Below are positions 14,143-21,049 of a DNA stretch of 21,049 nucleotides, one piece after another. The number at the start of each line of letters is the position of its first letter. The stretch's first letter is position 1. The stretch is from NCBI RefSeq assembly GCF_964187505.1, contig NZ_CAXLML010000081.1:1-21049 (forward strand), given 5' to 3'. A program made the translations under genes and the position numbers. This DNA is from Chordibacter forsetii (GTDB lineage Bacteria; Verrucomicrobiota; Verrucomicrobiia; Opitutales; Seribacteraceae). The notes below the pieces were generated by a model. That model did no database searches. It was not told where the DNA came from and saw only the letters and a program-made list of their open reading frames with translations.

Positions 14143-15371
14143 GTACAACTGTAAAAGAAGTTCAAATTGGCGATGTCGGCGCCCAAGCTGCTGCTCACGC
14201 GGACGGTGAGCGCATGTCCTTGAATGTAGGCCCATCTCATCCCACCACCCATGGTGTGCTTCGGTTGTTGATGGAATTAGATGGTGATCTTATCACCCGT
14301 TGTGAACCTGTTCTTGGTTATTTACATCGTGGAGATGAAAAAATTGCCGAGAATATGACTTACAACCAATTCGTACCTTACACGGATCGATTGGATTATT
14401 TGGCTCCTCTTGCGAACAATGTTGCCTACGCAATTACCGTAGAAAAATTAGCTGGTTTAAAATTGCCTGAACGCTGTGAGGCTATTCGGGTATTAGTCTG
14501 TGAAATGGCCAGGATTTCCAGCCATCTTTTAGGTATGGGTGTCTTTGGTATGGATGCCGGTGCTTGGACGCCGTTCATGTATACCTTTACCGAACGGGAA
14601 AAGCTTTACACTTTATTTGAGGAACTTACCGGTGCTCGTTTTACCACAAGTTATACCCGTATAGGAGGTGTTGCCAGGGACCTGCCTGAAGGTTGGATGT
14701 CCAAGGTTGAGAAGTTTGTTGATGAACTGCCAAAAGCCATTGACGAGGTTGAAAAACTTCTTACCAGAAACCGCATTTTTCTGGATCGTACGGAAGGGAT
14801 AGGAACAATTTCGAAGGAAGATGCAATTGCTTACGGTTTGACCGGGCCGAATCTTAGAGCCAGTGGAGTAGATTTGGATTTGCGTAAGGATAAACCTTAC
14901 AGCGGTTATGAAAAATACGAATTTGATGTGCCTATTGGAACCAAGGGGGATTGTTATGATCGTTATCTTATTCGTATTGAAGAGGTCAGGCAGAGCATAC
15001 TTATTGTAAAACAAGTCATTGCTTCTATGCCCGGCGGTTTATGGTATGCTGAGGATGCCAAGAAAATTTTTGCACCGCCGAAGGAAAAAGTGATGACGAG
15101 TATGGAGGAATTGATCCAAAACTTTATGATTGTCACTGAGGGGCCACAAGTTCCTGCTGGAGAAACCTATTTTGAGGCAGAAAACCCTAAGGGTGCCCTT
15201 GGGTTTTATTTGGTTTCCAAGGGTGGGGGCGTACCGTACAGGCTTAAAATTAGGGCACCCAGCTTTTGCAATCTTAGCATTCTTGAAAAACTAGTTCCCG
15301 GGCATATGCTTAGCGACATTACTGTAATTCTTGGAAGCCTTGATTTTGTTATGGGGGAGTGTGATCGTTAA
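14139..15371 (+). CDS. nuoD: NADH-quinone oxidoreductase subunit D (NuoD)
   Basis: NuoD is the 49-kDa subunit, derived from the large subunit of NiFe hydrogenases, that forms the quinone-binding cavity with NuoB. The product has 410 residues from the GTG at 14139. This start gives a GTGA overlap with nuoC, whereas a TTG 27 nt upstream lies deeper inside nuoC. The quinone-site loop NVGPSHPTTHGVLRL carries the conserved His. YLHRGDEKIAE, YTDRLDYLAPL, ISSHLLGMGVFGMDAGAWTP and TRIGGVARDLP follow in the family order. The C-terminus ends with ILGSLDFVMGECDR, the canonical end. No hydrogenase metal-binding Cys pairs remain, as expected for a complex I subunit. It is followed by nuoE after 1 nt. Confidence 0.97.
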   Translation: MSTTVKEVQIGDVGAQAAAHADGERMSLNVGPSHPTTHGVLRLLMELDGDLITRCEPVLGYLHRGDEKIAENMTYNQFVPYTDRLDYLAPLANNVAYAITVEKLAGLKLPERCEAIRVLVCEMARISSHLLGMGVFGMDAGAWTPFMYTFTEREKLYTLFEELTGARFTTSYTRIGGVARDLPEGWMSKVEKFVDELPKAIDEVEKLLTRNRIFLDRTEGIGTISKEDAIAYGLTGPNLRASGVDLDLRKDKPYSGYEKYEFDVPIGTKGDCYDRYLIRIEEVRQSILIVKQVIASMPGGLWYAEDAKKIFAPPKEKVMTSMEELIQNFMIVTEGPQVPAGETYFEAENPKGALGFYLVSKGGGVPYRLKIRAPSFCNLSILEKLVPGHMLSDITVILGSLDFVMGECDR

Positions 15372-15372
15372 G

Positions 15373-15921
15373 ATGGACAATTCAATCAATCTTTCTGACG
15401 ACACTTTATCTAAAATTGACGAAGTGGTCCCTAAGTATCCGGAAAAAAGAAGTGCGGCTCTTATGGTTATTCATTTGGTCCAAGACGAGTTGGGTGCGGT
15501 TGATGATGCTTCCTGTGAGTGGATTGCTCGGCGACTCGAACTTCAACCAATTAATATCAAGGAGCTTATTACATTCTATCCCATGCTTCGGGAAAAGCCT
15601 TGGGGGCGCAAACATGTTAGGGTCTGCCGTACATTGCCTTGTGCACTCCGCGGATCCTATGGAACATGTAAGACTTTCGAGGAAAAATTGGGAATCAAAG
15701 AAGGGCATGTGAGTGAGGATGGAGAATATTCTCTTGAATTTATGGAATGCCTGGCAGATTGCGGGCAGGGACCGGTGGTTATTGTCGATGAAAAGACTTA
15801 TGAAAATATCGATGGGAAATCTGCGGAAAAATTTGCTGACCTTCTTATCGACGGAAAACTCGATGAGTCCGAAGATTTTCACAGCTATGAGGATTCTCTG
15901 ACCCAAGAAACGAAAAACTAA
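15373..15921 (+). CDS. nuoE: NADH-quinone oxidoreductase subunit E (NuoE)
   Basis: NuoE is the 24-kDa subunit of the NADH-dehydrogenase module and holds the off-pathway [2Fe-2S] cluster N1a in a thioredoxin-like fold. The four ligands are Cys85 and Cys90 (CRTLPC) and Cys126 and Cys130 (CLADC), with GQGPVV following. The N-terminal helical part has RSAALMVIHLVQDELG and ELITFYPML, both typical. The ATG at 15373 is 1 nt past the nuoD stop and gives 182 residues. An upstream ATG at 15331 would read into nuoD and lacks family similarity. GGGGGAG about 13 nt before the start may serve as a distant ribosome binding site. The C-terminal 25 residues are acidic and variable. Confidence 0.95.
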   Translation: MDNSINLSDDTLSKIDEVVPKYPEKRSAALMVIHLVQDELGAVDDASCEWIARRLELQPINIKELITFYPMLREKPWGRKHVRVCRTLPCALRGSYGTCKTFEEKLGIKEGHVSEDGEYSLEFMECLADCGQGPVVIVDEKTYENIDGKSAEKFADLLIDGKLDESEDFHSYEDSLTQETKN

Positions 15922-15934
15922 TCGATTTAATTTT

Positions 15935-17293
15935 GTGAGCGTCTCTACCCCAAAAGAAAGAAGAATTATCCTCAAACATGCGGATGACCCTAATTATTCA
16001 AACCGTATCGGTTGTTATCTTCGCGAGGGAGGCTATGAAAATTTAAAAAAAGCCTTTTCGATGCAACCTGGAGAAGTCGGCGAGGAGGTTCTCAAGTCGG
16101 GAGTACGTGGTCGGGGGGGTGCTGGTTTTCCTGCAGGTATGAAATGGAAATTCCTTGATCGGAAATCTGGCAAACCAATTTACCTAATATGTAATGCGGA
16201 TGAGTCAGAACCTGGCACATTTAAGGATCGGCAGATCATGTACAAAGATCCCCATCAGCTAATTGAAGGGATGATGATTACCGCTTTTGCCATAGGAGCT
16301 AAGCAGGCATTTATTTACATTAGAGCAGAATTCCATGAAGGTGCCCGTATTCTTGAGCGGGCAATTTCGGAAGCAAAGAAGGCAGGTTTTTGCGGTAATA
16401 ATATTTTAGATTCTGAATATTCCTGCGACCTTGTGGTTCATCGAGGAGCGGGTGCTTACATTTGTGGAGAAGAAACTGGATTGATCGAATCATTGGAGGG
16501 AAAAAGGCCTAATCCACGCATCAAACCGCCTTATTTCCCTGCTGTTCTTGGGCTGTATCAATGCCCGACCATTGTAAACAATGTGGAGACCCTTTGTAAT
16601 GTTCGACACATCATAGAATTGGGTGGAGAAGAATTTTCTAAAATTGGAAAGCCTAACAACACAGGTACACGAATCTGGTGTGTTTCTGGCCAAGTAATGA
16701 AGCCCGGATACTATGAATTTGAGTGTGGTTCCTTGACTCTTGGTCAGTTGATTTTTGATGTTTGTGGAGGACTGCGTCCGGGTCGTTCGCTAAAGGCGGT
16801 AATCCCAGGCGGTTCATCAGCCAAAGTTTTGCGAGCGGACGAAAGGTTTTCCGGTACTCTCAAAGACGGGACTGAATTTGATTGGGGATTGGAGGATATA
16901 CCTCTGGATTTTGATGGGCCTATGGCTGCAGGAAGCATGTCAGGTTCGGGAGGGATTATTGTAATGGACGACACTGTCGATATCGTCGAAGCAATGGCCA
17001 ATGTTAATGCCTTTTATGCTCACGAATCTTGTGGACAGTGCACCCCGTGTCGCGAGGGTTCTTTATGGATGCGCAAAATTTCACAACGGATGTGCTCTGG
17101 CGGTGCCCGCGAAGAAGATGCTGATTTACTTCTTTCAGTGGCTAAACAAATAGAGGGGCGTACCATTTGTGCATTTGGGGAAGCTGCTGCATGGCCGACC
17201 CAGAGTTTCGTCACGAAATTTAAGGAAGATTTTATTCGTAAGGCAACAGACTCCCCGAAGGAGCGAGACCCCAAATCTCTTCAGCTTATTTAA
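15935..17293 (+). CDS. nuoF: NADH-quinone oxidoreductase subunit F (NuoF), NADH/FMN-binding
   Basis: NuoF binds NADH and FMN and starts electron transfer through cluster N3. The 452-residue length is typical. The N-terminal part shows the FMN/NADH loop RGRGGAGFPAGMKW, NADESEPGTFKDR and AGAYICGEETGLIESLEGK, followed by PPYFPAVLGLYQCPTIVNNV. The SLBB-like middle contains VSGQVMKPGYYE. The N3 [4Fe-4S] ligands are Cys366, Cys369 and Cys372 in SCGQCTPCREG, and Cys412 in TICAFG. It starts with GTG at 15935, 13 nt after nuoE, with no Shine-Dalgarno sequence in the AT-rich spacer. nuoG follows after 8 nt. Nothing suggests degeneration. Confidence 0.97.
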   Translation: MSVSTPKERRIILKHADDPNYSNRIGCYLREGGYENLKKAFSMQPGEVGEEVLKSGVRGRGGAGFPAGMKWKFLDRKSGKPIYLICNADESEPGTFKDRQIMYKDPHQLIEGMMITAFAIGAKQAFIYIRAEFHEGARILERAISEAKKAGFCGNNILDSEYSCDLVVHRGAGAYICGEETGLIESLEGKRPNPRIKPPYFPAVLGLYQCPTIVNNVETLCNVRHIIELGGEEFSKIGKPNNTGTRIWCVSGQVMKPGYYEFECGSLTLGQLIFDVCGGLRPGRSLKAVIPGGSSAKVLRADERFSGTLKDGTEFDWGLEDIPLDFDGPMAAGSMSGSGGIIVMDDTVDIVEAMANVNAFYAHESCGQCTPCREGSLWMRKISQRMCSGGAREEDADLLLSVAKQIEGRTICAFGEAAAWPTQSFVTKFKEDFIRKATDSPKERDPKSLQLI

Positions 17294-17301
17294 CAAAACT
17301 G

Positions 17302-18999
17302 ATGATTGCTCCTGATAATAAAGAGATGGTTAACATTACCTTAAATGGTATTGAGGTTGAAGTGCCTAATGGAATCAATGCGGTAGAAGCTGCCGCCTTA
17401 CATGGCAAAGAAGTGCCTCATTATTGTTACCATCCCAAACTTAGTGTAGCTGGGAATTGTCGGATGTGCTTGGTTGAAATGGGTACACCGATGAGGGACC
17501 GCGCAAGTGGAGAACCAATCTTAGACGAAGATGGGACTCCCAGAATCGGTTGGGTACCTAAGCCAGTTATTGGTTGTGCCACAAATATAACCCCTGGCAT
17601 GCACCTCAGAACTGAATCTGATTTGGTAAACGAGTGTAGGGAGGGAATTATGGAGTTTCTTCTCGTTAATCACCCACTGGATTGTCCTATTTGCGATCAG
17701 GCAGGAGAGTGCAGGTTACAGGAGTTTGCCACTGATTATGGACGAGGTTACAGTCGTTATGTTGAGCGAAAAAATGTTAAGCCTAAGCGAACTCGACTTG
17801 GGCCACGTGTAACATTGGATGATGAAAGGTGTATTCTGTGCTCCCGTTGTATTCGATTCTCCCAAGAAGTAGCTAAGGACGATGTACTTGGCTTTGTTGA
17901 TCGGGGTAGTTTTTCAACCTTAACCTGCTTCCCAGGTAAGGAGTTAGCCAATAATTATTCTTTAAATACTGTCGATATTTGCCCGGTTGGTGCGTTAACC
18001 AGTACCGATTTTCGTTTTAAAATGCGCGTTTGGTTCCTTAAGGAATCGAAAAGTGTGTGTACTGAGAGCAGTGCCGGTTGCAATACCCTAGTATCGAGTA
18101 GGGAAGGAACGATTCAACGCATCACGCCTCGTCGAAATGATCAGGTGAATGATACTTGGATGACGGATAGTGGTCGTGAACTTTATAAAATAGTAAAAGC
18201 AGAAAGCAGGATTCGTCGGCCTTCTTTCCAAGGGAGTGATCTTCCATTAGATGATGCAATTTCTCAAGCGTTTGAGGCCTTGAAAAACAAAAAAATCGGG
18301 GTAGTTGCAAGTTGTCATTCCTCCCTGGAGGAACAGTTTCTTATCAAGCGATTAGTTGAGGAGACTGGTGCCAAGGTGTTTATTCGCGGACACTTTGGAG
18401 AGGACGATGGGATTTTACTTTCAGCGGATCGTACCCCCAACTTACGAGGAGCTTTGGTTGCAGGATTGACCAATCATTATCCTTCCGATCACCTGAACGA
18501 TTTAAACGAATCTTTAGCCGACGGACACGTTGAAGCTTTATTAGTAATTGGAGAAGATTTGAAGGACTCTGGAGTCAATGAGGATAACCTGAGAAAAGTT
18601 CCGTTAGTATTTTTAGGAACACATCAAAACTCGACAAGTGATTGCGCTGAAGTAGTGCTTCCTGGGTTAACCGTGTTTGAAAAGTCCGGCAGTTTGATTA
18701 ATCGCTCCTTTTTTCTTCAATCTTTCGAGCAGGCAATTCCATGTCCTGCTGGTTTAATGACTGATTTTAAAATCCTTGCTCGCTTAATTGATTTGTTTTC
18801 CGAGGATTCCATTGCACCTTCTGAGTTGGATCAAATTTGGGAAGCATTGAGCTCTTCCGGAAATTCTGTGCTTAAAGGGATTACTTTTTTGAAAATCAAA
18901 AAGGGTGCCATTCAACTGGATGAATCAAAGTGGGAGCATCTTTCCTTCGTTGAAAAAGAAGCCCTTCATTATCTGCCCACGGGAGTTATCGCATCATGA
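17302..18999 (+). CDS. nuoG: NADH-quinone oxidoreductase subunit G (NuoG), short form
   Basis: NuoG carries most Fe-S clusters of the NADH module. The first 240 residues are complete. N1b has Cys42, Cys53, Cys56 and Cys92. The His-ligated N5 has His124, Cys128, Cys131 and Cys137 in HPLDCPICDQAGEC. N4 has Cys177, Cys180, Cys183 and Cys227. The molybdopterin-oxidoreductase-like part that follows is short: 565 residues in total, against roughly 680-910 in many bacteria. Only CTESSAGC remains of the motif that carries the extra cluster N7 in some species, so N7 is probably absent. A downstream in-frame ATG at 17326 (MVNITLNG) is also a credible start, with AAAGAG just before it. The stop overlaps the nuoH ATG by 4 nt (ATGA). 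Confidence 0.93.
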   Translation: MIAPDNKEMVNITLNGIEVEVPNGINAVEAAALHGKEVPHYCYHPKLSVAGNCRMCLVEMGTPMRDRASGEPILDEDGTPRIGWVPKPVIGCATNITPGMHLRTESDLVNECREGIMEFLLVNHPLDCPICDQAGECRLQEFATDYGRGYSRYVERKNVKPKRTRLGPRVTLDDERCILCSRCIRFSQEVAKDDVLGFVDRGSFSTLTCFPGKELANNYSLNTVDICPVGALTSTDFRFKMRVWFLKESKSVCTESSAGCNTLVSSREGTIQRITPRRNDQVNDTWMTDSGRELYKIVKAESRIRRPSFQGSDLPLDDAISQAFEALKNKKIGVVASCHSSLEEQFLIKRLVEETGAKVFIRGHFGEDDGILLSADRTPNLRGALVAGLTNHYPSDHLNDLNESLADGHVEALLVIGEDLKDSGVNEDNLRKVPLVFLGTHQNSTSDCAEVVLPGLTVFEKSGSLINRSFFLQSFEQAIPCPAGLMTDFKILARLIDLFSEDSIAPSELDQIWEALSSSGNSVLKGITFLKIKKGAIQLDESKWEHLSFVEKEALHYLPTGVIAS

Positions 19000-20132
19000 T
19001 GGAGTGGATGCCCCAAGGTTTGTGGTTTGAGGTGTGCTTAAAGGTTTTTTTCGCGTTCATGATGGTTGGCGCTGTTATGACCATGGCTGGATATTCGGTG
19101 TTGGCCGAGCGTAAGGTTAGTGCATGGATGCAGGGGAGGGTGGGACCAAACCGAACGGTTCTACCTTTCGTCGAGTATATTCCAATTTTTGGACCACTTC
19201 TAAAAAAACTTGGAATGTTTCAACCTCTAGCGGATGGACTGAAGTTTCTTTTTAAGGAAGAAATCGTGCCAGGTCATGTTAACAAGTTTTATTATTATTT
19301 GGCTCCATTGATTGCTCTTGTGCCTGCTCTGACCACAATGACGGTTCTTCCTTTCGGGCAAATGTATTGGAACGATGGTACAGTATCCACTTTAGCTTTG
19401 GCAGACCTGGAGGTCGGTATACTTTTCGTTTTTGCTGTATCTTCACTTGGAGTTTATGGCATTGCTCTCGCGGGTTGGTCTTCCAATAGCAAATACTCAT
19501 TCTTGGGCGGCATCAGGTCCTCTGCTCAGATGATTTCATATGAACTCGCCATGGGACTTTCTTTACTCCCTGTCTTTTTGTGGGTTTGTGCACCAGGTTC
19601 ATCGGAGTCTGGGTTGAGTTTATCTGCAATCGCAAATTCTCAATCTGGAGGTGCATGGTTATTCTTGGTACAACCTCTTTCTGCTTTGATTTTCCTCATT
19701 GCTCTATTTGCCGAGACCAATCGTTTGCCTTTTGATATGCCTGAATCAGAAACAGATTTAGTTGGTGGATTTCATACGGAGTACGGGAGTTTTAAATTTG
19801 GAATTTTCTTTGTTGCAGAATACGCCCATATTGTAATTGGTTCGGCTATTTTTACTGTAATATTTCTCGGGGGTTGGCATTTCCTTCCCTTTATTGAAGA
19901 CCCTTGGCCTGCTAACTGGATCGGTTCATTGCTTGGGGTGGGGTGGTTCTTGGCCAAGACCATCTTTTTGATCTTCTTTTTCATTTGGGTACGTTGGACC
20001 TTGCCCCGTTTTCGCTACGATCAGGTCATGCATCTTGGATGGAGCAAGTTGTTGCCATTAGCACTCGTCAATCTGATCGTTTACTTATTGATCGTCACTG
20101 TGATTGATCAAAATGCCGCCGCCAACCTTTGA
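18996..20132 (+). CDS. nuoH: NADH-quinone oxidoreductase subunit H (NuoH)
   Basis: NuoH (ND1) is the membrane subunit that joins the peripheral arm and lines the entrance to the quinone cavity. The 378-residue product has about eight or nine hydrophobic segments. The N-terminal signature AGYSVLAERKVSAWMQGRVGPNR is present. The conserved acidic loop AETNRLPFDMPESETDLVGGFHTEY, near residue 240, is intact. The end reads WVRWTLPRFRYDQVMHLGWSKLLPLAL, typical of the family. An extra segment near residues 52-70 (FVEYIPIFGPLLKKLGM) makes it longer than the E. coli protein of about 325 residues. It starts in an ATGA overlap with nuoG, so translation is probably coupled. Confidence 0.97.
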   Translation: MMEWMPQGLWFEVCLKVFFAFMMVGAVMTMAGYSVLAERKVSAWMQGRVGPNRTVLPFVEYIPIFGPLLKKLGMFQPLADGLKFLFKEEIVPGHVNKFYYYLAPLIALVPALTTMTVLPFGQMYWNDGTVSTLALADLEVGILFVFAVSSLGVYGIALAGWSSNSKYSFLGGIRSSAQMISYELAMGLSLLPVFLWVCAPGSSESGLSLSAIANSQSGGAWLFLVQPLSALIFLIALFAETNRLPFDMPESETDLVGGFHTEYGSFKFGIFFVAEYAHIVIGSAIFTVIFLGGWHFLPFIEDPWPANWIGSLLGVGWFLAKTIFLIFFFIWVRWTLPRFRYDQVMHLGWSKLLPLALVNLIVYLLIVTVIDQNAAANL

Positions 20133-20139
20133 ATCAATT

Positions 20140-20685
20140 ATGGCCAAAACAGTAGTATTGGAACGCAAACCACTTTCTTTTTCTGAGAGAACTTACCTCC
20201 CACAGATTGCTACCGGACTGAAGACCACCTTCAGTAATATGTTTAAGCCTAAGGTAACCTTACAATATCCTGAAGAAAAGCCAGTCATTCCAAACAACTA
20301 TCGTGGGGTGCCTACATTAGTAAAAGATCCAAATGGTCGGGAGAAGTGCGTTTCATGTCAGCTTTGCGAGTTTGTATGTCCACCCAAAGCGATTCGCATA
20401 ACTCCGGGCAGTGTACCCGAAGATCAAGATGATCGCGAACATGTGGAAAAAGCTCCCCAAGAATTCGAGATTAATATGTTACGCTGTATTTATTGTGGAT
20501 ACTGCCAGGAAGTTTGTCCCGAAGAGGCCATTTTTTTGCAGGATGAATATTCCTCATCCGGTTTTACCCGTGAAGAAATGATTAATAATAAAGAAAAACT
20601 TTATGAGTTGGGTGGCACCATACCTGACCGTCATTATAAATGGGATAAAAAGAAAGAGGCAGAAACAGATGGGAATACTCATTGA
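20140..20685 (+). CDS. nuoI: NADH-quinone oxidoreductase subunit I (NuoI), two [4Fe-4S] ferredoxin-type
   Basis: NuoI holds clusters N6a and N6b, which pass electrons from the NADH module towards N2 in NuoB. Two ferredoxin motifs are complete: Cys70, 73, 76 and 80 (CVSCQLCEFVCPP) and Cys116, 119, 122 and 126 (CIYCGYCQEVCPE). The N-terminal amphipathic part LPQIATGLKTTFSNMFKPKVTLQYPEE is typical and lies on the membrane. The chosen ATG at 20140 is 7 nt after the nuoH stop and gives 181 residues beginning MAKTVVLERKPLSF. Upstream in-frame starts at 20104 (TTG) and 20113 (ATG) overlap nuoH and were not preferred. The C-terminal 20 residues are charged and variable. Confidence 0.95.
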   Translation: MAKTVVLERKPLSFSERTYLPQIATGLKTTFSNMFKPKVTLQYPEEKPVIPNNYRGVPTLVKDPNGREKCVSCQLCEFVCPPKAIRITPGSVPEDQDDREHVEKAPQEFEINMLRCIYCGYCQEVCPEEAIFLQDEYSSSGFTREEMINNKEKLYELGGTIPDRHYKWDKKKEAETDGNTH

Positions 20686-20731
20686 ATTTTATAAATGAAT
20701 CTTTTTCCCTACACACAAATTTTCTAGTTTT

Positions 20732-21049
20732 ATGAACGCGGTTGACTTGTTATTTTGGTTATTTGCTGTCCTTTCTGTAGGAGGAGGACTGTCTATGGTT
20801 TTTTCCCGTCACCCAGTATCTGCGGCGATGTTTATGATCGTATCACTGGTCGGAGTGGCCGCCCTATTTGTATTATTAGAGTCCTTCTTCTTGGCAATTT
20901 TACAGGTTTTGGTCTATGCAGGTGCGGTCATGGTTTTGTTTCTTTTCATTATTATGCTACTTGATGTTGGTCCTGAGGCAGGTAAAGGAAAGTTAAGTCA
21001 CTTCAAGACGGGTATTTTTGGTCTTTTGGCTACTGTTTTGCTCGTAGGT
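20732..21049 (+). CDS. nuoJ: NADH-quinone oxidoreductase subunit J (NuoJ), N-terminal part
   Basis: The gene is cut by the window end after 106 codons. NuoJ (ND6) is a membrane subunit involved in the conformational coupling of complex I. Translation from the ATG at 20732 gives MNAVDLLFWLFAVLSVGGG..., then RHPVSAAMF, a hydrophobic helix, LLESFFLAILQVLVYAGAVM and VLFLFIIMLLD. These are the diagnostic NuoJ helices; the third contains the VYAGAV pi-bulge-type segment known from this subunit. A fourth helix begins at the cut. A 46-nt spacer separates it from nuoI, AT-rich and without a Shine-Dalgarno sequence. The + strand frame opening at 20755 is a shadow. nuoK and later genes presumably follow outside the window. 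Confidence 0.95.
   Translation, partial: MNAVDLLFWLFAVLSVGGGLSMVFSRHPVSAAMFMIVSLVGVAALFVLLESFFLAILQVLVYAGAVMVLFLFIIMLLDVGPEAGKGKLSHFKTGIFGLLATVLLVG

Noticed and set aside
15406..15975. 189-codon open frame on the - strand
   Set aside because: It is antisense to nuoE and the start of nuoF, whose Fe-S motifs are complete in the + frame. No recognisable domain was seen.
20755..20964. Open frame of 69 codons on the + strand near the window end
   Set aside because: It is in a different frame from nuoJ, which gives an unmistakable family translation from 20732 to the window end.

Overview
The window is about 21 kb of gene-dense, moderately AT-rich bacterial chromosome. All protein genes lie on the + strand, and one tRNA gene lies on the - strand. 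The best taxonomic guess is a member of the Verrucomicrobiota (PVC superphylum), possibly a marine Opitutae-like lineage. This rests on a division and cell-wall cluster ending ftsW-murG-murC/murB-ddl-ftsQ-ftsA-ftsZ, a MurC-MurB fusion, a very divergent FtsZ, and ORF ends that resemble verrucomicrobial Nuo proteins. It is an inference from memory of protein families, not from a search.

Region 1 (1-8452) is the 3' half of a dcw cluster. It holds partial ftsW, murG, a fused murC-murB, ddl, ftsQ, ftsA and ftsZ. Together they cover lipid II synthesis (MurG), two cytoplasmic precursor steps (MurB, MurC), D-Ala-D-Ala supply (Ddl) and the cytokinetic ring (FtsQ, FtsA, FtsZ, FtsW). The first three genes overlap by 4 nt. 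The later ones are separated by short AT-rich spacers with no clear Shine-Dalgarno sequence. FtsZ lacks several side chains that are nearly invariant in its nucleotide-binding and catalytic loops, yet keeps the C-terminal FtsA-binding peptide.

Region 2 (8453-12720) holds a secreted protein with a weak FecR-like beta-domain and a 1069-residue Na+/H+ antiporter. The antiporter has the layout of plant SOS1: a CPA1 membrane domain, a long helical cytoplasmic region and a cyclic-nucleotide-binding domain. It also has an unusual insertion of about 120 residues before its last membrane segment.

Region 3 (12721-12995) carries tRNA-Ser(GGA) with an encoded CCA on the - strand. It also holds the divergent control regions of the tRNA and the nuo operon.

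Region 4 (12996-21049) is a respiratory complex I operon, nuoB-C-D-E-F-G-H-I-J, with nuoJ cut by the window end. No nuoA precedes nuoB. The Fe-S ligands of NuoB, E, F, G and I are intact, so the complex is expected to be functional.

No mobile element, CRISPR array, rRNA or large repeat was seen. No gene-free stretch reaches 300 bases; the longest is 12721-12995, which contains the tRNA.
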